Origin: Sulfurimonas sp. C5
Lineage (GTDB): Bacteria; Campylobacterota; Campylobacteria; Campylobacterales; Sulfurimonadaceae
Assembly (NCBI RefSeq): GCF_029872055.1
Contig: NZ_JARXNQ010000003.1
Location: forward strand, 124,001 to 188,000
Direction of reading: 5' to 3'
DNA: 64,000 nt
A program made the translations under genes and the position numbers. A model generated the notes under the pieces. It worked only from the letters and a program-made list of their open reading frames with translations. It was not told the DNA's origin and searched no databases. How positions within the stretch are numbered: the stretch's first letter is position 1; the number at the start of each line of letters is the position of its first letter. Below, one piece after another: positions 9,056 through 18,128 of this stretch.

Positions 9056-11284
9056 TTGAACTTAATTATCGTCGAATCACCCGCAAAAGCTAGAACTATT
9101 AAAAACTTTTTAGGTAAAGATTATGATGTAATCGCGTCAAAAGGACATATTAGAGATCTTCCAAAGTCACGTTTTGGAATTGAGATAGATGAAGATACAC
9201 ATACTATCGTACCTAAGTATTCTGTAGCTAAAGAGAATGCTGCTACAGTAAAAGAGATCAAAGACAAAGCAAAAAACGCAGATACTATCTATATCGCGAC
9301 CGATGAGGACCGCGAGGGGGAAGCTATCGGATGGCATATTGCTCATGCCATAAAGAAAGATCCTGAAGAACTTCCACGTATCGTTTTCCACGAGATCACA
9401 AAAAGTGCTATTACACATGCACTAGAATCTGCTCGTAAAATTGATATGAAAATGGTAAATGCTCAACAGGCTCGTCGTTTACTTGACCGTATTGTAGGGT
9501 ACAAACTATCCCCATTACTAAGTTCAAAAATCCAAAAAGGTTTAAGTGGTGGTCGTGTACAAAGCTCTACTCTTAAACTCGTAGTTGATCGTGAAAAAGA
9601 GATCAGAGCTTTTGTTCCTGAAGAATACTGGAGCATCGATACGACATTTAAAACAGATATTGAAGCAAATCTTATTCAGCATAAAAATGAAAAGATAGAA
9701 AAACTGACTATCAAAAATAAAGAAGCTGCTGCTGCAATCGTTGAAAGTGTAAAAAAAGACAACTTTACAATCACGAAAATTGAAACAAAACAGAGAAAAA
9801 GTTCAACGCCTCCTCCGTTTATGACTTCAACTCTGCAACAAACAGCATCTTCAAAACTAGGTTTTTCACCTAAAAAGACAATGATGCTTGCGCAAACATT
9901 GTATGAAGGTGTAAAAACACCTGATGGTACGAGTGGGGTTATTACATATATGAGAACGGACTCATTAAACCTAGCTAGTGAAGCAGTAAGTGCAGTTCGC
10001 GGTATTATCGAAAGTCGTTACGGGAAAAACTACCTTCCGGGTAAACCTAAAGTGTACACGAAAAAAGCAAAAGGTGCACAAGAGGCCCACGAAGCAATCC
10101 GTCCAACAATGTTGCAGTTTACTCCGGAAGTTGCAAGTAAATACTTAAAAGCTGACGAATTAAAACTTTACCGTCTGATCTATGAAAGATTTATGGCATG
10201 TCAGATGGAAGATGCAGTGTTTGAACAGCAATCAATCATCTTCAGCGGTTCTGAAAACGAGTACCGTGCAAGTGGTAGAAAACTAATTTTTGACGGTTTT
10301 TACAAAGTTCTAGGCAATGATGATAAAGACAAACTTCTACCATCACTTAAAGAGGGTGAAAAAGCTGAGATTGAAAAGATTAAACCAGAACAGCACTTTA
10401 CTGAACCACCTTCACGTTATTCTGAAGCAAGTCTTATTAAAAAACTAGAAGCTGAAGGTGTAGGACGTCCGTCTACGTATGCACCGACAATTGCAACACT
10501 TACAAATAGAACTTACGTAAGCATTGAGAAAAAGCAGATCGTACCTACAGAAGTAGCATTCACTGTTACTGAAATTTTAGAGAAACACTTTGCAAACATC
10601 GTTGATATTAACTTCACTGCGAATATGGAAGAGAAACTCGATGAGATTGCTGAAGGTGATGTTGACTGGGAAAAACTGCTTGTTGATTTTTACGATGAAT
10701 TTATGCAGAAAATTGCAGAAGGTAAAGAGAAAATAGTTTCACTTAAAATGGCAAAACCACTTGGAAGAAACTGCCCTAAATGTGGGAGTGAGCTACTTCT
10801 TCGTTCAGGACGTTTCGGAGAGTTTGTAGCATGTAGCGGTTTCCCTAAATGTAAGTATACGGAACAAGTAGATGCCGAAGGTAACAAAGTAGAAAAACAA
10901 GAGGAAGTTGCTGAAGACAAGTGTGATAAATGTGGTGGTGATATGGTTGTGAAAAATGGCCGTAACGGACAATTTTTGGCATGTGCAAACTATCCGGAGT
11001 GTAAAAATACAAAAAGTATACAGGTAGAAGAAAAAGTGAGTGAAACTCCTTGTCCTGATTGTGGAGGGAAACTCAGTCTGAAAAATTCAAGACGCGGACC
11101 ATTTTGGGGATGCGAAAACTATCCTGATTGTAAATTTATCTCTAAATTCGAACCGACAACTATAAAATGTACACAAGAGGGTTGTGATGGCGTACTTGCT
11201 CCTCGTACGTTTAGAAACAAAGAGGTATATGAGTGTGTTAAATGTAAAACAAAAACGCCTCGTGAAGAGATTGACCAGAAGTAA
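9056..11284 (+). CDS. topA: DNA topoisomerase I
   Basis: This 742-residue type IA topoisomerase relaxes negatively supercoiled DNA. The TOPRIM domain opens with LIIVESPAKA and has the acidic DEDREGEAIGWH motif near residue 83. The active-site Tyr is in ITYMRTDS near residue 300. The C-terminus has four Cys4-type zinc ribbons (CPKC, CDKC, CPDC and a final CTQEGC/CVKC), beginning near residue 575. Start is TTG, preceded by AGGA; the protein would otherwise lose its first TOPRIM strand. The stop region overlaps the next gene. Confidence 0.97.
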   Translation: MNLIIVESPAKARTIKNFLGKDYDVIASKGHIRDLPKSRFGIEIDEDTHTIVPKYSVAKENAATVKEIKDKAKNADTIYIATDEDREGEAIGWHIAHAIKKDPEELPRIVFHEITKSAITHALESARKIDMKMVNAQQARRLLDRIVGYKLSPLLSSKIQKGLSGGRVQSSTLKLVVDREKEIRAFVPEEYWSIDTTFKTDIEANLIQHKNEKIEKLTIKNKEAAAAIVESVKKDNFTITKIETKQRKSSTPPPFMTSTLQQTASSKLGFSPKKTMMLAQTLYEGVKTPDGTSGVITYMRTDSLNLASEAVSAVRGIIESRYGKNYLPGKPKVYTKKAKGAQEAHEAIRPTMLQFTPEVASKYLKADELKLYRLIYERFMACQMEDAVFEQQSIIFSGSENEYRASGRKLIFDGFYKVLGNDDKDKLLPSLKEGEKAEIEKIKPEQHFTEPPSRYSEASLIKKLEAEGVGRPSTYAPTIATLTNRTYVSIEKKQIVPTEVAFTVTEILEKHFANIVDINFTANMEEKLDEIAEGDVDWEKLLVDFYDEFMQKIAEGKEKIVSLKMAKPLGRNCPKCGSELLLRSGRFGEFVACSGFPKCKYTEQVDAEGNKVEKQEEVAEDKCDKCGGDMVVKNGRNGQFLACANYPECKNTKSIQVEEKVSETPCPDCGGKLSLKNSRRGPFWGCENYPDCKFISKFEPTTIKCTQEGCDGVLAPRTFRNKEVYECVKCKTKTPREEIDQK

Positions 11285-11816
11285 CTCTATTTCTGATTCT
11301 ATCAAAATAGGGATTATTTCCGATTCTCATACAAAGCATAACAGAGCCGTAAAAGCTATTGATATGCTACTTAAAGAGGGTGTGGAGTTTTTTATTCATG
11401 CCGGCGATATTGTAGAAGCGGAAACGTTAGAGTATCTTAAAAAAACAAAAAAACGCTACGTTGCCGTTTATGGAAATAACGATGCCCATCTTGTGGATTT
11501 GCATAACAAATATAACTTAGTGCAAGAACCGAACTATTTTAAATTGGCAAATACAACTTTTAAACTGATGCATCTGCCTTTTTATATGTCTAACGATACG
11601 GATATAGTAATATTTGGTCATACTCACAAATTTGAGGTAGAATATAAAGGTAAAACTCTTTATCTCAATCCGGGAGAGGTTTGCGCAAGGAATAAACCGT
11701 CTTCAGAGTGTGTACTCTTAGAGATTACGCCTGAAAAGTTTGATGTAAAATATTTTACAAGAAAGAAAAAAGAGGAGTTTCAACTCGAAGAAGAGTACTC
11801 CTTTCAGAGGGAATAG
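11271..11816 (+). CDS. YfcE/MJ0936-type metallophosphodiesterase
   Basis: A calcineurin-like phosphoesterase of about 181 residues that hydrolyses phosphodiesters with two metal ions. Ligands visible: D-x-H in ISDSH, GD in HAGDI, GNND in VYGNNDAH, and GHTH in IFGHTHK. No ATG lies near. The open frame reaches back to 11184 inside topA, but TTG at 11271, preceded by GAAGAG, gives the usual family length and overlaps topA by only 14 bases. It is probably co-transcribed with topA and bioB (1-base gap). The natural substrate is unknown. Confidence 0.82.
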   Translation: MTRSNSISDSIKIGIISDSHTKHNRAVKAIDMLLKEGVEFFIHAGDIVEAETLEYLKKTKKRYVAVYGNNDAHLVDLHNKYNLVQEPNYFKLANTTFKLMHLPFYMSNDTDIVIFGHTHKFEVEYKGKTLYLNPGEVCARNKPSSECVLLEITPEKFDVKYFTRKKKEEFQLEEEYSFQRE

Positions 11817-11817
11817 A

Positions 11818-12666
11818 ATGAGTCAAAAAATCTTTTTATGCTCAATTTGTAATATCAATAGTGGCACATGTAAAGAGGATTGTAAATTCTGTTCACAAAG
11901 TGTACGTTATAAAGCAGACATTGAGCGCTATAAACAAAAACCGATCGAAGATATTAAACAAGAAGCTATTGCTGCGCGTGATAAAGGTGCACTAGGATTT
12001 TGTCTGGTAACTGCAGATAAAGGCTTAAATGACAAAACACTTGATTTTGTATGTTCAACTGCAAAAGAGGTACAGAAAGTAGCTCCAGAACTTCGCCTTA
12101 TCGCTTGTAATGGTACTGCTTCGATTGAGCAACTAAAAGAGTTAAAAAAATCGGGTATTAAAGCGTATAATCATAACTTGGAAACTAGTGAAGCATTTTA
12201 TCCTGAGATCTGTACAACTCATCCTTGGAGCGAGCGATATGAGACATGTCAAAATGTCAATGAAGCTGGACTTGTACTTATAAGTGGGGGGATCTTTGGA
12301 CTTGGTGAAACTCAAGAGGATAGAATTAGTATGCTAAACTCTCTTAAAGAGTTAAATCCGACAAGTGTGCCGATAAATTTTTATCATCATAATCCGGCAT
12401 TGCAATTACAACCGAATCCTCTAAATATTGAAGAAGCACTAGAACTTATCAAGTTAACTCGTGAAACGTTACCAGATGCAGAACGTATAATGGTAGCGGG
12501 TGGTCGTGAACTGATGTTTGGTGAACGTCAAGGTGAAATTTTTGATTATGGTGCAAATTCAATCGTAATAGGAAATTATCTTACGACTTCTGGACGTGAG
12601 ATGAATAAAGACCTCGAAATGCTAAAATCGCTTAATCTCGAAGTCGCTACAAAAGTAGGAAAATAA
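11818..12666 (+). CDS. bioB: Biotin synthase
   Basis: A radical-SAM enzyme of 282 residues that inserts sulfur into dethiobiotin. The SAM-cluster cysteines are in C-x3-C-x2-C at residues 18, 22 and 25. NHNLETS near residue 120, SGGIFGLGE near 155 and the AGGRE segment near 220 are BioB hallmarks. It is shorter than E. coli BioB (about 345), as is usual in this phylum. Other biotin genes are not nearby; it sits between the phosphodiesterase and an antiporter, spaced by 1 base each. Confidence 0.95.
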   Translation: MSQKIFLCSICNINSGTCKEDCKFCSQSVRYKADIERYKQKPIEDIKQEAIAARDKGALGFCLVTADKGLNDKTLDFVCSTAKEVQKVAPELRLIACNGTASIEQLKELKKSGIKAYNHNLETSEAFYPEICTTHPWSERYETCQNVNEAGLVLISGGIFGLGETQEDRISMLNSLKELNPTSVPINFYHHNPALQLQPNPLNIEEALELIKLTRETLPDAERIMVAGGRELMFGERQGEIFDYGANSIVIGNYLTTSGREMNKDLEMLKSLNLEVATKVGK

Positions 12667-12667
12667 A

Positions 12668-13843
12668 ATGACTCATACGATAGGTGATAATGTTGTTTTA
12701 ATCATAACAATATCACTTATCATCATTTTCTCTCCATTTATAGCTCGTGCTGTTAAACTCCCTACAACACCGATTGAGATCATACTAGGTTCAATCTTCG
12801 GATATATAGGATTTATTCACGATGAACACCTCTTTGAACTCGTTGCGGAGTTTGGATTTTTATATCTGATGTTTATTGCAGGGACAGAGATTAATTTAAA
12901 AAATGTCCTCAAAACCCCATCTAGTATCCTGAAAAAAACAGCTCTGTATCTTGTCTTTTTATATACCTTCTCCTTAGCCTTTTCTCTACAGTTTGATCTT
13001 GGAAAAGTGTTCATGGTGCTTCTGCCTCTAATCTCCGTCGGACTTGTTGCATCATTGGCAAAAGAGTACGGAAAAACCGATTGGCTAGAACTCTCAATGA
13101 CAGTCGGAGGTATCGGTGAAGTTGCCTCTATCTTTATCTTGACAATCACCTCCGCAACACTCCAGTCAGGAATTGGTTTTGGATTAGTGCAGACAATTTT
13201 TGCCCTGATAGTATTTATCTTTATCATGTTTGTGATCTTTCGCTCTATGCAGCTTGTCTTTTGGTGGTTTCCTGCAATTTCTACTGCACTGATGCCGCAT
13301 GAAGACAACAAAGAGCAAGATATACGTTTATCTATGGGGATATTTTTTCTACTCATCGGTGCTATGCTTTACCTTGATCTCGAACTTGCATTTGGTGCTT
13401 TTTTGGCGGGTATTTTTATTCCAAGTTTCTTTGAACATAAACACGAACTGCCTGAAAAACTTTCATCCTACGGTTTTGGATTTTTAATCCCTATATTTTT
13501 CATCCATATCGGGACGATCTTTAACCTTGATGCACTTTTTATGGAAGGTCTTGTAGTTAAATCTTTAATAATCACTGCTGTAATGATACTTATGCGTGTT
13601 ATTGCTTCACTCGTATTTATTAAAAACCTTGGATTTATAGATTCCGTATTAATGGGTCTTTCACACTCTATGCCCCTTACGCTTTTAATTGCGATGGCTA
13701 CACTGGCCTATAATGCACACTCCATAGATAAGCTGCACTATTTTGCTTTTATCTTAGCGGCTTTATTTCAGGTGATATCTGTTATGATAATCATCAAGCT
13801 TATCAATATGTATAAAGAGAAAAAAGAGATAGAGGTAGTGTAA
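12668..13843 (+). CDS. Cation:proton antiporter, CPA2 (KefB/NapA-like)
   Basis: A 391-residue inner-membrane protein with about 12 hydrophobic segments. Family signs are LPTTPIEIILGSIFGYIGF near residue 30, FLYLMFIAGTEINL near 65, and ELAFGAFLAGIF near 240. It should exchange Na+ or K+ for protons. No RCK/TrkA-N regulatory domain follows the membrane part, unlike KefB/KefC. It lies in the topA-bioB run and its stop overlaps the start of the next gene. Confidence 0.88.
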   Translation: MTHTIGDNVVLIITISLIIIFSPFIARAVKLPTTPIEIILGSIFGYIGFIHDEHLFELVAEFGFLYLMFIAGTEINLKNVLKTPSSILKKTALYLVFLYTFSLAFSLQFDLGKVFMVLLPLISVGLVASLAKEYGKTDWLELSMTVGGIGEVASIFILTITSATLQSGIGFGLVQTIFALIVFIFIMFVIFRSMQLVFWWFPAISTALMPHEDNKEQDIRLSMGIFFLLIGAMLYLDLELAFGAFLAGIFIPSFFEHKHELPEKLSSYGFGFLIPIFFIHIGTIFNLDALFMEGLVVKSLIITAVMILMRVIASLVFIKNLGFIDSVLMGLSHSMPLTLLIAMATLAYNAHSIDKLHYFAFILAALFQVISVMIIIKLINMYKEKKEIEVV

Positions 13844-14193
13844 TGGCTCGTTCAGTTTTGCTTCAACTTGCTCGTGATTCAATCCAAGAGGTTATAGAAG
13901 CAAGCAATACTATCAATAAACAAAACCTAATTAACGAGCACCCTTTACTTGATCAAAAAATTGCGACTGTGGTGAAAATTTTTCTTGAAGAAGAGCTTCG
14001 AGGAACTTCAGAGTTAGATGCCAGCAACGCACTTATAGACAATATTATTATTGCCTCAAAAAAAGCGGCTTTTGAAGATAAAAACTTCACACCGCTAACA
14101 ACTTCGGAATATCTTCATTGCTCTATTGAGATCACTCTTGATACGCCAGAAGGTATAATCTCTCAAAAAGATGATCCCATTTTAAAAGCTTAA
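13843..14193 (+). CDS. AMMECR1-like domain protein (reduced)
   Basis: The 116-residue protein begins RSVLLQLARDSIQEVI and ends with AAFEDKNFTPLTTSEYLHCSIEI, matching the first helix and the late strand-helix part of the AMMECR1 domain. The central LRGCIG hexapeptide that defines human and archaeal members is not present; a shorter segment replaces it. Function is unknown for the family. Its ATG overlaps the antiporter stop (TAATG), so the two are probably co-translated. Confidence 0.7.
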   Translation: MARSVLLQLARDSIQEVIEASNTINKQNLINEHPLLDQKIATVVKIFLEEELRGTSELDASNALIDNIIIASKKAAFEDKNFTPLTTSEYLHCSIEITLDTPEGIISQKDDPILKA

Positions 14194-14197
14194 ACCT

Positions 14198-14725
14198 TTA
14201 TCCCAACTTTTCCGGAAAGTGTGTCATAAACTTTTGAAGCTTTGGAGCGATAACCACCTGGCAATATCCCTGCATAGGATTTAAATTGTAATAGTTTTGA
14301 TGATACGCTTCTGCGGGATACACTTCTCCTAAAGGACTCACTTCAGTCACTATCTTTTCTGCAAAATCTTTTTGATGCTTTGCAATCGAGTTTTCTATAA
14401 TAGTTTTTTCTTCCTCATCTGCATAATATATTACAGAACGGTACTGCGTTCCTTTATCTGCACCTTGTTGGTTCAGTGTTGTAGGATTATGTACGGCAAA
14501 GAAGATATCTAAAATCTCATCCAACTTGATAACCTCATTATCAAATTCAATATCAACTATCTCAGCGTGCCCAGTTGCTCCTGAACAAACGTTCTCATAT
14601 GTAGGATTGGGACGTAAACCTCCGCTATAACCGCTTACTGCGGAGATCACACCTTTAACATTTCTGTATACTGCTTCAACACACCAAAAACAACCACCCC
14701 CTAAAACAATCCTTCTTTTATCCAT
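14198..14725 (-). CDS. msrA: Peptide methionine-(S)-S-oxide reductase MsrA
   Basis: This 175-residue cytoplasmic enzyme repairs oxidised methionine. The catalytic Cys is residue 12 in GGGCFWCVEAVY; a second Cys at 15 follows. EVYPAEAYHQNYY near residue 135 and GTQYRSVIYY near 90 are family motifs. MsrB is not fused, unlike several bacterial forms. It faces the antiporter operon tail to tail with a 4-base gap and has its own promoter region shared with the divergent methyltransferase. Confidence 0.95.
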   Translation of the reverse strand: MDKRRIVLGGGCFWCVEAVYRNVKGVISAVSGYSGGLRPNPTYENVCSGATGHAEIVDIEFDNEVIKLDEILDIFFAVHNPTTLNQQGADKGTQYRSVIYYADEEEKTIIENSIAKHQKDFAEKIVTEVSPLGEVYPAEAYHQNYYNLNPMQGYCQVVIAPKLQKFMTHFPEKLG

Positions 14726-14830
14726 GTATCCCTCTTTTTTTATGCTATTATTGCACAGTTTTCTTTTAGAATATAGTAGTGCGATTTTTATCTTAAAAAC
14801 TTAAGTCTTTTACAATTATAAATAGGAAAT

Positions 14831-15406
14831 ATGATGCCTACAATTGACAATAAAACCTTTTATCTTGCCGCCATTAAAAAGTATGGACAAAGTGCTAAAG
14901 GTTTAAATTGGAACTCATCAGACACTCAAATTCTCCGTTTCGATAAACTCATAGAACTTTTGCCTAACAATCTTAATCGTTATACACTTACAGATGCCGG
15001 TTGTGGTTTCGGGGACTTTTATAACTATCTTGATCAAAAACCAAAAAGATATCTTGGATTAGATGCTTTAGAGGAGATGGTAACAATTGCAAAAGAAAAT
15101 ACTTTGCAAGAGATACTCAAATGTGATCTTCTCCAAGAGACACCGCCAGTAAGCGACTATATTGTCTGCAGTGGTGCTTTAAATATACTGACTAGATTTG
15201 AGACCACGATGTTTTTGCAAAACTGCTATAAATCTGCAAAAGAAGGATTTATTTTTAACTGCTTATACGGAGATCGAGAGAGTGATACTTTTAACTATCT
15301 AGATCAGGAGTTTATAGAGAAAATTGCCCTCTCATTAGGGGTAAATGAGGTAAAATACGTTCAAGATTACTTACCAAACGATATCACTGTAGGATTTTTT
15401 AGATAA
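14831..15406 (+). CDS. Class I SAM-dependent methyltransferase
   Basis: A 191-residue protein with SAM-binding motif I LTDAGCGFGDFYNYL (residues 53-67), an acidic motif II in YLGLDALEEM near 75, and CSGALNIL near 118 as motif IV. The substrate is not identifiable. It starts the asnB-transporter operon: its stop overlaps the asnB start (TAATG). By position it could modify an asparagine-derived metabolite or a tRNA, but this is only inference. Confidence 0.82.
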   Translation: MMPTIDNKTFYLAAIKKYGQSAKGLNWNSSDTQILRFDKLIELLPNNLNRYTLTDAGCGFGDFYNYLDQKPKRYLGLDALEEMVTIAKENTLQEILKCDLLQETPPVSDYIVCSGALNILTRFETTMFLQNCYKSAKEGFIFNCLYGDRESDTFNYLDQEFIEKIALSLGVNEVKYVQDYLPNDITVGFFR

Positions 15407-17208
15407 TGTGTGCAATTTTTGGAATTTTAGGGGAATACGACGAGCAAAAAGCAAAAAGCGCACTCTCTAAACTTGCGCACAGAGGACCTGATTTTTGCGG
15501 ACTGACACAGGAAAAAAACATCTTCTTTGCACACCAAAGACTCTCTATCAATGATACTCACCATAGAAGTAACCAACCGCTTCGCTACAAAGATATTCTC
15601 CTTTCATTTAACGGGGAGATTTATAACTTTCAAGAGTTAAAAAAAGAACTCGATTTTGAGTTTCAAACAGAAGGTGACAGTGAAGTTATTATTGCTGCCT
15701 ATCTCAAGTGGGGTATAGATTTTGTGCAGCATCTCCGTGGTATGTTTGCAATCGCTCTCAAAGACGGTGACAAACTTTACCTTTTTCGTGATAGACTTGG
15801 TAAAAAACCACTTTTTTATATGCAACAAAATAATGCACTCTACTTTGCTTCAGAACTGAAGGCACTCACACCGTTTTTAAGCAAAAAAGAGCTGAATGAT
15901 GATGCAATGCTCAGCTATCTTAGCTTCCTAGCTCCCACTCCACCCAATACGTTTTATAAGGGAATTTATAAACTTGCTGCAGGAGAGTATCTAAGCTTTA
16001 TCAACAATAAAGTCAAAGTAGAGAGATACTTCGATCTTTTAGACAACCCTTCTAATATCATAACTTCAAAAGAAGAAGCATTGACAAAAATTGAAGAACT
16101 TTTGGAAGAATCTATTTACATGCGCCTTGATACTCAAGTACCAACTGCAGCACTTCTTAGTGGAGGGATAGATAGTGCTACAATTAACTACTATGCACAA
16201 AAAAAAGGTTTAAGCCTACCCTCGTATACTCTTGGATATAAAGAGTTTGCAAAGTATGATGAACGTAGTAATGCTAAAGAGAGTGCAGAATTTTTAGGTA
16301 TTGAAAATATTGAAGTGGAAATAGATCAAACAAGTTTTATTGAGAAGATCGACGAAGTATTCTACGCTTTGGATGAACCGCTTAACGATCCAGCCTCTGT
16401 CCCTTTGTATATGCTTTTTGAAAAGATTAAAGCTGATGGACACAAGGTGGTGATGAGCGGTGAGGGAAGCGACGAACTTTTCTTAGGCTACAGACAATAT
16501 TTTGAATACCTTGACATAGAAAAAGCTGCAGTTTTAATGCACAAAAACTGGCTGAAAAAATATTTTCGCTCAAACTTCTCCATGAATCGGGAATGGGAGT
16601 GGTATAAACGTATCTTTGATGAGAGCCTGCTATTTAGAACATCAGGTGAGAAGTTTACCGATCTACAAAAGAACACCCTGCTTCGCAGAAACATAAGAGA
16701 TGATGAGAGTCTGAAATATCTGCAACCGTACAGAGATCGTTTTGTAAACTCGACCCATTCTGACAACTCCATATGGTACAGTTATATAGATCTTAATCTC
16801 TTTCAAGCTGAGCATTTCTTGACAAAACTTGATCGCGTATCTATGGCGCATAGTATTGAGTCACGTACACCATTTTTAGATCACAAGCTTGCAGAGTGTA
16901 TCTTTTCAATAGATCCGAAATTACGTTATCAAGATGGGAAAACAAAAGCCCTTTTAAAAGAGATAATGCAAAACAAACTCGATAGTAAAATATTAACAAG
17001 AAAGAAAAAAGGTTTTTCAAATCCATATATGGAGTATCTCATCAATTCAGAAGAGATCAATCTCATCACTGAAGTCAATGAGCAAACAGGTCTTTTCAAA
17101 GATGATGTTTTAGAGCGTTACATTCAGACAGCGGCAAAGGGAAGATTTAAACAACATCTTTGGGGTCTGTATAGCCTTAGTCACTTTCTAAAAAGAGAAT
17201 TCCTATGA
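15406..17208 (+). CDS. asnB: Asparagine synthetase, glutamine-hydrolysing
   Basis: A 600-residue two-domain amidotransferase. The N-terminal glutaminase opens with MCAIFG, leaving Cys2 as nucleophile, with AHRGPD and SFNGEIYN motifs. The C-terminal synthetase has the pyrophosphate loop LSGGIDSA near residue 245 and GEGSDELFLGY near 350. It makes Asn from Asp, Gln and ATP. It overlaps both neighbours by a few bases, so it is the middle of a three-gene operon. Amide-transfer to another acid cannot be excluded given its operon partners. Confidence 0.93.
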   Translation: MCAIFGILGEYDEQKAKSALSKLAHRGPDFCGLTQEKNIFFAHQRLSINDTHHRSNQPLRYKDILLSFNGEIYNFQELKKELDFEFQTEGDSEVIIAAYLKWGIDFVQHLRGMFAIALKDGDKLYLFRDRLGKKPLFYMQQNNALYFASELKALTPFLSKKELNDDAMLSYLSFLAPTPPNTFYKGIYKLAAGEYLSFINNKVKVERYFDLLDNPSNIITSKEEALTKIEELLEESIYMRLDTQVPTAALLSGGIDSATINYYAQKKGLSLPSYTLGYKEFAKYDERSNAKESAEFLGIENIEVEIDQTSFIEKIDEVFYALDEPLNDPASVPLYMLFEKIKADGHKVVMSGEGSDELFLGYRQYFEYLDIEKAAVLMHKNWLKKYFRSNFSMNREWEWYKRIFDESLLFRTSGEKFTDLQKNTLLRRNIRDDESLKYLQPYRDRFVNSTHSDNSIWYSYIDLNLFQAEHFLTKLDRVSMAHSIESRTPFLDHKLAECIFSIDPKLRYQDGKTKALLKEIMQNKLDSKILTRKKKGFSNPYMEYLINSEEINLITEVNEQTGLFKDDVLERYIQTAAKGRFKQHLWGLYSLSHFLKREFL

Positions 17209-18050
17209 ATAAGCTTATGATACTCGCTATGTTTTTTTGGGGAAGCGGCTGGAGTGCACTCAAAATACTCACCTATGAACTTCCTATGGATGTTGTCGTA
17301 TTTTGGCGTTTTTTCTTTATGTCTTTGACATTTATCCCTGTGCTTATCTATTTTAATAAACCTCTGAGGCTAACAAAAGATTCGCTCAAATTTATCTTAT
17401 CAAGTTCAGTCCTCAATGTCAGCTTTATGTTCTCTTCTTTTTACGGTATCAAATATGGCTTAGCGGGTGCAGGAAGTGTTATAATAACTACTTTTAGTCC
17501 AATTATGACTTTTTTACTTGTAGCTTTGTTATTTAGAAACAGATTACACAACAGACAATATTTTGGACTCCTTTTAGGGCTTGTTGGTGGGTATATACTT
17601 CTTCAGCTCAATGATTTTTCCCTCTTTTTAAATTCGGCAAACCTTTACTATCTGCTATGTGCTGTGATTTGGGCAGGTGTAACTGTACTTTCACAGCACT
17701 CGCAAAAACATATCCATCCCGTACATTACAGCTTTTTTATATCTGTCGTTGCAACTGTTTTTATGTTCTTTTATTCCTATGATTCAAACTTATCAGCCGT
17801 TTTTGATCAAGATCTGAAGTTTTGGAGTGCACTCATCTACCTGGCTGTCTTTGGACAAACGATAGCAACGACAATCTTTTTTATAGCAAGCGGTAAACTA
17901 GGAAGTGAAAAAACTAGTTCCTATATGTTCTTGGTACCTGTTTTTGCACTACTTAGTGCATCTGTTTTACTTGATGAATCTATGCAACTACATGTAATAG
18001 TCGGAGGGGTTATTAGTATGTTGGCAGTTTATTTTATTAATAAAAAATAA
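17205..18050 (+). CDS. DMT-superfamily (EamA) transporter
   Basis: A 281-residue inner-membrane protein with ten predicted helices in two EamA repeats (about 1-135 and 145-280), the second ending with the usual LLDESMQLHVIVGG stretch. EamA proteins export amino acids or metabolites. The ATG overlaps the asnB stop (ATGA). Coupling to asnB and a methyltransferase hints at export of an amide or modified amino acid. Confidence 0.85.
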   Translation: MNKLMILAMFFWGSGWSALKILTYELPMDVVVFWRFFFMSLTFIPVLIYFNKPLRLTKDSLKFILSSSVLNVSFMFSSFYGIKYGLAGAGSVIITTFSPIMTFLLVALLFRNRLHNRQYFGLLLGLVGGYILLQLNDFSLFLNSANLYYLLCAVIWAGVTVLSQHSQKHIHPVHYSFFISVVATVFMFFYSYDSNLSAVFDQDLKFWSALIYLAVFGQTIATTIFFIASGKLGSEKTSSYMFLVPVFALLSASVLLDESMQLHVIVGGVISMLAVYFINKK

Positions 18051-18128
18051 TTTTTTCGATACATTGTTGTTAATATAAAGTTAAAAACAATTTTTATAAA
18101 ATACACGATATTTCGAAAAGGGTCACAT

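Noticed and set aside
12817-13356. Minus-strand 179-residue ORF
   Set aside because: Antisense to the antiporter gene; composition is that of a reversed membrane-protein gene and no family match is seen.
18060-18120. Sigma-28 promoter before the SQR-like gene
   Set aside because: TAAAGTTA and CACGATAT are present, but the gap is about 20 bases instead of 11.
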